DNA from: Verpa conica
Taxonomy: Eukaryota > Ascomycota > Pezizomycetes > Pezizales > Morchellaceae
Assembly (NCBI GenBank): GCA_033030425.1
Contig: JAUFSD010000003.1
Coordinates: 3,162,001 to 3,226,000, forward strand
DNA: 64,000 nucleotides
Reading direction: 5' to 3'
Shown in pieces: positions 57,104-64,000 of the stretch. A program made the position numbers and the translations under genes. The notes under the pieces were generated by a model. It did no database searches. It saw only the letters and a list, made by a program, of their open reading frames with translations, and was not told where the DNA came from. The number at the start of each line of letters is the position of its first letter. Position 1 is the first letter of the stretch.

Positions 57104-58088
57104 CTTTGTTTATCTAAGGTGTTTCTATGAGATGACGGTTAGTCTCAATTGAGCGATTACGAGAGGGTTTAGTAGTTGATGGAATTTACTATGACTAGCG
57201 GCTGGTATTGTGAGGAGGGATTTCTGAGATGAACTTACTGGAGATACTGATTTAATTTTCTTGATGGCGAGAGTGAATTCCCAAGAGGAGATTGATAAAA
57301 AAGGAATGAATGAGAGAGAGGTCAGTGACAGCGGGGTGTTGAGCTGGAAGGTGGTGGGCCTGAATGCAGGGTTCTCTGGGAAGACGTGAGTGGAGCGTCG
57401 CATGGCAACCAGGTTCGCGGTCGGCTTGATCAACCGCATGCCATACAGACTTCTTCATTCATGATTTGCCGAAGCTTTTCTTTTCTTTCTTTTTTCTCGA
57501 TACATGTATTTAAAGATGTTGGTGCTTTCTAATACCAACCTCGTATAGAATTGGTAGTAAAAGAAAACTACTCCCGGCGTATTTCGGTGAATGCCTAAGC
57601 TTCAAGCTCGGGTTCTATCTATTTCTTTAGTAGTCTTGCAGGTTCTTAGTTTGTGTACTCTTTGACAATGGGTGCTTCTAAGCGCTTTATCAACCTATCA
57701 AAGTACCACAAGTTTGTTTTGAACCTCTGGATTAGGAATTGGTCAGCAACATTCTACAGCTGACTACTACATAAATAAAATGATTAATACGCGTTTATAT
57801 CCCTAATGATAGGCTTTGAAATAGTGTAGTTGTATAAGATAACGAGGGTCTGTTTATAAGGACCACGAGTGACAGTGTATGACGAAGTCCAAGACACTCA
57901 GTTCTAAGACCCATTACTTAGTACCCGTTCTATACTCTTTCGATGCCAACACCAAGCATTGTGATTGTACATTTATTAAAACCCTTATACAATCCAGAAA
58001 CCAAATCATATAAAACATCGAATAGCCATTAAAAGTCAATCCGTATAGAAAAACATTAAAACTAGAGGGCCTCTAAAAAAAAACCTCA
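57104..58088. other. intergenic: upstream of stc1-like gene and 3' flank
   Basis: Upstream leader of the Stc1-domain gene, then AT-rich non-coding DNA. No gene is seen. Confidence 0.5.
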
Positions 58089-59063
58089 TTACAGCTGAGC
58101 AAGAGCACACAACAAAACAATAGCTAACCCAAATACTGGGATCCGTAGACTCTCACCACCACTCGGACTACCCGAGATCGCACCTCCAGCAGCAGAGGTA
58201 CCTGTAGTCGTAGGACTACTCGTCGCTGTCCTAGTCGAAGAAGAAGACGAAGAAGACGAAGACGAAGAAGACGAGGTACTAATCTGCTCAGGCTCTGTTT
58301 CAAACGTATACGGCATCGAACTTGTAGTTGATGAGCGCAACACCCTACTCGAAGACGAAGAAGTGCGAGTAATCGTGGCAGTAACAGAGACAGTTCCACT
58401 CCCAGTAGTCTTTTTACAATTCTTTCCCGCCGCATTGCACGCATATCCCGGGGGACAACAACCGCCATAACACTCCGAGTACCCGGTATCGCAAGCCTTC
58501 TGACAGTAGTCTGCGCCCGTGACACATGTTGTTCCGGTTTTGCAGCACCCGCTGAGGTCTGCGCAGGGGTAGTATCCAGCATCCACACAGAGGCCTGATC
58601 CACCGCCGCTGGTGATTTCCCTACAGCCGGGGTTCCCGGAGGAGTCTTTATCGCAGAATGTTGTTGCCGTGGGACAGCATCCGTCTGCGCCGTTGACGTA
58701 TCTGCAGTCGGTGGTTCCGGCGAGACAGTATCCGGCCCCGCTGCAGGTTGAGCCCGTTGGGCAGCACCAGTTGCCGGTGCTGTCGGATTCGCAGTCGTAT
58801 CCGTTAGGACAGCAGCCGCCAGTTGAGCAGAGGTGCATGTTTGTGGCTGGGCAGGTGGTCAGTTGGCGTTTTGTAAGCCCTGCGGTCTGCGAGACTCGTT
58901 GTCCGAAGGCTGTGAATGCGCCGGTGCCAGAGTCGCTTTTGGGTGCCATGGCTCCGGCTTTGAATACCGGCTTAGGGAAGAAGGGGCTGTATTCGGAGTC
59001 GAGGTCGGCACATGCTGACTCTGCAATTGCCAGGAGGCATAGAAGTGCTGCGTGATATCTCAT
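58089..59063 (-). CDS. secreted GPI-anchored cysteine-rich protein
   Basis: A single exon of 324 aa. The start at 59063 (MRYHAALLCLLAIAESACAD) begins with a signal peptide; the open frame extends upstream but lacks one there. A KR site (GLTKRQL, near residue 66) suggests Kex2-type maturation. The centre has repeated Cys modules (CSTGGCCPNGYDC, WCCPTGSTCSGAGYC, GCCKTGTTC, GGCCPPGYAC), the CCP-type pattern of small fungal wall proteins. A Ser/Thr-rich stalk with a 13-serine run leads to SGSPSGGESLRIPVFGLAIV and a hydrophobic tail, typical of GPI attachment. It probably sits on the plasma membrane or cell wall. The ligand is unknown; the Cys modules resemble chitin-binding folds only loosely. 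Confidence 0.88.
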   Translation of the reverse strand: MRYHAALLCLLAIAESACADLDSEYSPFFPKPVFKAGAMAPKSDSGTGAFTAFGQRVSQTAGLTKRQLTTCPATNMHLCSTGGCCPNGYDCESDSTGNWCCPTGSTCSGAGYCLAGTTDCRYVNGADGCCPTATTFCDKDSSGNPGCREITSGGGSGLCVDAGYYPCADLSGCCKTGTTCVTGADYCQKACDTGYSECYGGCCPPGYACNAAGKNCKKTTGSGTVSVTATITRTSSSSSRVLRSSTTSSMPYTFETEPEQISTSSSSSSSSSSSSSTRTATSSPTTTGTSAAGGAISGSPSGGESLRIPVFGLAIVLLCALAQL

Positions 59064-60986
59064 GTTGGGCAGTTTTGTAGAGGTGTGTGGGTGAGCGAGA
59101 CAGGGCTGAGAGACACAAAGAGAGGGGGAGAATATATATACATATTTTCCCTTCTTAATCTCGGGTAGTGTAAAAAAAAGAAAGGAAAGGCTTTTGAGCA
59201 AACATTGACGCCAAGAGCATCAACTCGTATTGTGTAAAATTGCATTTATCCTTTGTATCACATAGAAGCTTGATTGTGGTGACACGGTGGGGATGTAGCC
59301 CCCTCTATAGTTCGTAGTAAGTTATAGGCATGACTCTCAATTGGATTTAGTAGTCACAGTACATCCCCCCCTGCAAGAGCAAACTCCGATCCTTATCATT
59401 ATAGTTTTCAAATGACCAAAAAGGCGACAAAACAGGTAAGGAGGGGGGCTTGGTACTTTGTTTAGACTTGCCAGCTGTACTATCTCCTCACCAGGGTCTG
59501 CAAATACTGGGAGGTTTGGGCAAAGGAATGGGTCCATGCCCAAATACTTGCCCCACTGAGCCAGTAGCCCCACGTGTACTAATGCTAGATACACAGTGGT
59601 CTCTATATCTTCGGTCCCTTGCCTAGCTTTTATTTCCCATTCAAGTAAAACAATCCCGTACATTAAAAGAGCCATAATGAAGGTTCTCGTCAATTATAGC
59701 CTAGAACAGAATGACACACACTTTCTCGTTTAAGCTTATTTGAAGATCATTTTTCTACTATGGTTCTATCCGGTATATAGTATCGGCAAGCCAATTCCCC
59801 GAGGTTTGATTGTTTACAGTAAGTGTTACAAAGCTATATGCCCTTTTTGTTGCACAAAAGAGCCTCATGCAGAGAAAGGGGCGCAGTAGACTATCGTTTA
59901 GCCGTAACCGGGAGAGCTATCTTTTTTTCCCGATTATTTCCAGTATGCCTCGCTTCGCTTTAAGCTCAAGGCGTTATGTCTTAGAGCCTTGTCTGCCTGC
60001 TACATCATCATTATTACCGTTATATTAAAGGGTCTATAGGTGCAAGGACAAACCTTAAACTTTTGCGTCTTGGGACCAACTCATCCCCCTTCCTTATGGT
60101 ATATAGGGTTTCCGAGTTTCTCACGGGGATGCCGATAGAGCGGGGGGGGCAGGTGTTTTTTTTTATTGGTTAGTTTGCGGGTTGAAGGTAGACTAACTCT
60201 TTAATAAGTTTATGTTAATTTAAAAGAAACTATATCGCGTGTTTTTTTTCTCTCACTGCCAAGATTAATGAATGGCCACCGCCCCATAAAAGAGGATTTT
60301 GGAATATATGACACGGGGGCTGCGACTTCCGGGAATGTTTTTATGGTAATTCTGGGGTTAGTCATGTGTTTTCGATACAATTGGTTGTGGGGTCTTCGTC
60401 TCTTGGCCTTGGGAATAGATTTGCGGGGGGTCCATAAGAAATAACCCAATAGTATCGCTATTTACTAGAGGTGCACTATAGCAGGTCAGACCTTATATTG
60501 TCACACGCATCACACGAGCTGTCTATATACCGTCACCTCAGCGGTCCAGCCCGACAATACGAGTGGGGATCAGGTTGTGGAGTGCAGCCCTATCAACGGC
60601 TACAATCGCATCTCTAATGTAAAGACCTGCCAGAAGTGATTGCGGCGACACAACTGTTATGGAAGGTAATGCTTGGCTGGTCGGTCGTACCTTCTGAGCC
60701 CAGCCTATCCTCCGTATTCCAAGACAGCTATCAATACCTATAGATGTCGATAAGAGAGGGCTTGGCGGGGGGTAGAAATCTTCACTTAGACTCAGTGTAC
60801 TAATATGCACTCTTGGATTTTTGGACATGCGATTTCGTATTGTGAATCAGTAAGAGTTCGTATTGGGGAGGTAACTATGGGAGTACTTATAGTGAGGTTT
60901 TTTCCGGAGGTAGTTTTTTTTTTTTGATCTATAGTTGGGTCATTTTTTTATCATCACTTTACTAGTTATTCAGAAAAACACCAGTA
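59064..60986. other. intergenic between divergent genes
   Basis: Contains the TATA box above and the promoter of the aminopeptidase. A minus frame at 59337-59693 has coding-like sequence (LVHVGLLAQWGKYLGMDPFL, FADPGEEIVQLASLNK) without a recognised family, and could be a gene fragment. Another at 60538-60828 (minus, 96 aa) is equally unsupported. Confidence 0.4.
59132..59141 (-). promoter_or_regulatory. TATA box of the GPI-protein gene
   Basis: A TATATATATT stretch on the minus strand about 70 bp upstream of the ATG at 59063. Confidence 0.55.
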
Positions 60987-62864
60987 ATGAAGTTCAGATA
61001 CTCAATTTCTATTACAAGCACTGCTTTATTGTCGGTTCTGCCAGGAGTATGGAGCACCGAATGGGTTACATCAGAGAAACTACAAGACGATGTTACTGAA
61101 GTCGAGTAAGGAATCCGCATACATACCTCCAAAAAATTCTTTTTCCTTTTCTTTTTCTTTTTCTCTTTACTGATAGATTTCTTTCTTTTCTTTGGTACTA
61201 TAGATTAATGAAGAACCTAAACCGGCTGAACCAAATCGCACGCAATAACGGCGGGAACCGAGCATTCGGATACCCAGGATTCGACGCCTCCAGAGACTAC
61301 ATATCCGAACGGACCCAACGGTTCTCCCGCACAATCGACACCTGGATCCAAGACTTCCCAGCACTATTCAGCAACGTTGAATCCATCTCCTTCAGAGTCG
61401 GTAATACAGAGTACTACGTCTTCGGGCTCACATACTCTCCATCTACGGCTCCAGAGGGGGTTACTGCACAGCTGGTTCTTGGGCCTAGTGGCGCAGAAGG
61501 CTGCTCTGTCGAGGGGTATGCTGGTTATGATGTTAGAGATAAGATCGTGCTCGTCGAGAGGGGTGCTTGTCCCACTGGCGGAACACTCGCTGGGAGGATC
61601 CGCCCTGCTGCGGCGGCTGGTGCGTCTAATGTGATTATTTATAATAATGTTCCTACGCTGGTTACGGGGGGTACACTGTCGGCGCCGGATCCGGATACGC
61701 TTGTTAGTAGTGGGTTCATCAACCGGGTTGATGGGCTGGCTTTGAGGGAGAGGTTGTTAGCGGGAGAGATCATTGAGGCGTATTTTCAGCAGACTCAGAC
61801 AATTGAGACGAAGATTACTCAGAATGTCTTTGCTGAGACGAAGGGTGGGGATCCGAATAATGTCATTATGGTAAAGTATTCTATCTTTTGGTCTGAGGGG
61901 TTCTGGTTTGGCTTACATGTTTGCTTGCTTTAGTTGGGTGCTCATTTGGATAGTGTGAAAGCAGGCCCGGGGATTAATGACGATGGTAAGTATTCTTCTC
62001 TCTCTTGATGTATAAGAGATCTAACAATTGTCCCAAAGGTTCCGGTACAAGTTTGATTCTCGAGTTGCTCACTGGGCTCAAGAAATACGAAGTAAAGAAC
62101 AAAGTCAGATTCGCCTGGTGGGGAGCAGAAGAGTACTTTTCCCCCTCTCTTTCAATTCTTTTATCTCCTACTAACTGGTGCAAGAAACGGTCTTGTCGGA
62201 TCTCGGTACTATACATCCAACCTGAACAAAACTGAAGCCGACAAAATCCTCCTCTACCTTAATTTCGACATGGTATCAAAAGGCTACTTTGGTGTTTTTG
62301 ATGGCGACGGCAGTACTCATGGACTCGCGGGTGCTCCTGGTTCGGACGTGATTGAGAAACTCTTTGTGGATCACCTCACGAGCAAGGGGGTTACCGTGAC
62401 GCCAGCCGTGTTTACGGGAGGAAGCGATTATGCAAGTTTCATGGACACATTGGGTAAGCCTGTCGGAGGGCTTCATACCGGTAAGCGGAGATTTCTATGC
62501 TCTCCCCCTGAGGAAGATGTGAAAAAGCTAACCGGGGTTTTTTGCTCCATATGCAGGTACTGGCGTGGAACAAGATCCTTGTTATCACCAAGCTTGCGAC
62601 ACTTATGATAATGCGAACTCAACGGTCTTGACTATAAACGCGAAGGTATGCACTGTACTGTCCACATTTGTCGCATCTTTGCACTTGGCTAATCAATGCT
62701 TGTTCTAGGCTGCTGCACATGTCCTTGCTACACTGGCGCTGGATGGACAGGATTTAATCCCAAAGAATACTACTGGCTTTGCTAGGCGAGATGTTGAGGG
62801 TGCATTTGCATGGACTGTCACTGAGGGGGAGCGACATGTTGGTTCTTGTGGGCATGATGTCTAA
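60987..62864 (+). CDS. secreted or vacuolar M28 aminopeptidase (aminopeptidase Y-like)
   Basis: Seven exons: 60987-61105, 61204-61870, 61934-61985, 62039-62132, 62185-62480, 62557-62645 and 62709-62864, giving 490 aa. This is a zinc peptidase that removes N-terminal residues. A signal peptide opens the protein (MKFRYSISITSTALLSVLPG). A PA domain follows at about 110-220 (GYDVRDKIVLVERGACPTGG, AAAAGASNVIIYNN). The di-zinc centre is complete: His266 in LGAHLDSV, Asp278 in GINDDGSG, Glu310/Glu311 in WWGAEEN, Asp339 in YLNFDMV and His408 in GGLHTG. The C-terminal part has EQDPCYHQACDTYDN with paired cysteines. All six introns (52-98 bp) have consensus ends, although exon 4's donor GTACTT is weak. 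Location (secreted or vacuole) is not resolved. Confidence 0.95.
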
Positions 62865-63420
62865 TTTGTGTATTAGTAATATATCCTGGAACATTCAGTA
62901 CTCTCGATACAGGCGTAGGGGTCAAGATGAAGATTTTCCGCGTATTGAATACGTGTATTGTGAATGTCTCTAGACAGCTGGTGTTCTAACTGCAAAGAGC
63001 TAGATTGGATCAACTTTATCAAAGACTTCAGCTGAAGTCCGATCTTCCGATATTCAGGGTTGATCGCTCGGCTTTTTTCAATTCCTTGAGTACCATCAAT
63101 TGGGGTCTCCTTGGCCTTGGTCTGGACAACCAAAGAAGGGCCTTCAACTCAATCTCTCTCTACCATTGTCAGCATGGACATTACTCTGGTATCGCTATTG
63201 GTTACACTACTCTCGTATTGGTTGCGCGCGACAGTTAACCAGAAATCCATGGAGCCGCATCCTGCACAACGCCCAAATATCAGTGCCGTGGCACTGATGC
63301 GTATGCTATTCTAGGGGTACGTGATCGTCACACAAATAGCGGGCTGATAGCAAACACCCATCTCTTTGCTCAACATCTTCACACACCCCCCCATCTCTCC
63401 CCAAAGGAACACCAAACGAC
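62865..63420. other. intergenic
   Basis: 3' flank of the aminopeptidase and promoter of the Hsp70-like gene; C-rich just before the start codon. Frames here are short and uninformative. Confidence 0.5.
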
Positions 63421-64000
63421 ATGGTGCGGCCACCTTCCGAAGCCTTTTCAGGTTTGAGCATCAACTATGACTCGGCGCGCGCTCCTACAACAGCGCCGAG
63501 CCCTAGATCTACTAGGTCTGCGGCTTCTGTGAGTGCTGTGGAAGATATCAGTAGTCGCGGTGATCGGTTGGTTGTCGGCGTGGATTTTGGAACTACGTAT
63601 AGTGGGTACGTGTTTTTTGCTTTTCTTATATCTGGAGGACGAGGGAAGATGGTTTATATATCTACCTGGTGAAACTTTGGCTTGTTCCCTGCGTTGCTTT
63701 TTATTTCCGTTTTTTTTTTAACTCTCTTATCGAATGCATGTACGTAAACATGCGTTGACATTGGCATATTCGTAATCTTTGAGGGGGGAATTGTTTACAT
63801 TTGGCAGGTAGCAGGGTATTGATAAGATCTACAATCTCGTAAGAGCCTACTAACATTAATCCAGCGTCGCAGCGGTTTATAGTGGCACTCCAGATGATAT
63901 AGAAGTGTATATGATCTCTATACCCCTGGATATGTCATTTTTCTAACACTCGGTAGACTCAAGACTTGGCCCGGCGGGAATGGAATCACCTCAGACAAAG
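63421..64000 (+). CDS. Hsp70-like ATPase-domain protein, 5' part
   Basis: Exons 63421-63605, 63865-63906 and 63957 onward; the gene runs off the window. After a 50-residue disordered, Ala/Ser/Thr-rich N-terminus, the phosphate-1 loop of the actin/Hsp70 fold appears: LVVGVDFGTTYSG joined to VAAVYSG. It continues DDIEVLKTWPGGNG. The DFGTTYSG plus WPGGNG pattern is that of the atypical fungal Hsp70-like (HSPA12-like) family rather than canonical chaperones. Introns of 259 and 50 bp have consensus ends. Confidence 0.85.

Noticed and set aside
59337..59693. 118-codon minus-strand frame with plausible helical sequence
   Set aside because: Looks partly protein-like but I recognise no family and it lacks a supported gene structure; noted only as a possible fragment.

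Overview
The window reads as nuclear DNA of a filamentous ascomycete (Pezizomycotina). Genes are split by short spliceosomal introns (mostly 49-75 bp, GT-AG, one GC-AG). The gene content is fungal: a Dicer-like RNase, an Stc1-domain protein, an Ime2/MAK-type kinase, cytochrome c, a sugar permease and a pogo-type transposon. There are three tRNA genes and many homopolymer and purine/pyrimidine tracts. There are no operons; genes lie on both strands and are separated by intergenic DNA of up to several kb. The placement within Pezizomycotina (perhaps an early-diverging lineage, judged from the retained DNA polymerase iota and DDRGK-like genes) is a guess.

Layout. 1-4.5 kb: a possible gene start at the left edge, a small conserved fungal protein, and a small two-exon hypothetical gene. 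5.2-7.0 kb: mitochondrial pyruvate dehydrogenase kinase. 8.1-10.1 kb: Y-family DNA polymerase iota with a C-terminal UBZ-like finger. 10.9-13.0 kb: YqeH/GEP3-type mitochondrial GTPase. 13.8-14.1 kb: an octamer satellite. 14.9-17.5 kb: a disordered hypothetical protein and a membrane-bound RING-CH (MARCH-like) protein. 18.4-24.1 kb: an eight-exon Dicer-like gene, followed by about 4 kb with no recognised gene. 28.1-30.2 kb: a six-exon MFS sugar transporter. 30.8-33.3 kb: a complete pogo-like transposon with perfect 56-bp terminal inverted repeats and an intact transposase.

34-39.6 kb: a hypothetical protein, a 2H-phosphoesterase-fold protein, cytochrome c, an ankyrin-repeat relic and a DDRGK-like ER protein. 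41-55 kb: tRNA-Ser(GCT), the Ime2-like kinase with a very long upstream region, tRNA-Gln(TTG) and tRNA-Val(AAC). 55-64 kb: a pogo-type MITE, the Stc1-domain gene, a GPI-anchored cysteine-rich wall protein, an M28 aminopeptidase and the start of an Hsp70-like gene running off the window.

Functional themes. The Dicer-like and Stc1-domain genes are both components of RNA silencing, and the window also carries an apparently young transposon that such a pathway could target. Three genes serve mitochondria (pyruvate dehydrogenase kinase, the GEP3-like GTPase, cytochrome c). Exon structures were built by hand from splice consensus, reading frame and protein-family continuity. Each complete multi-exon model adds up to a whole number of codons.
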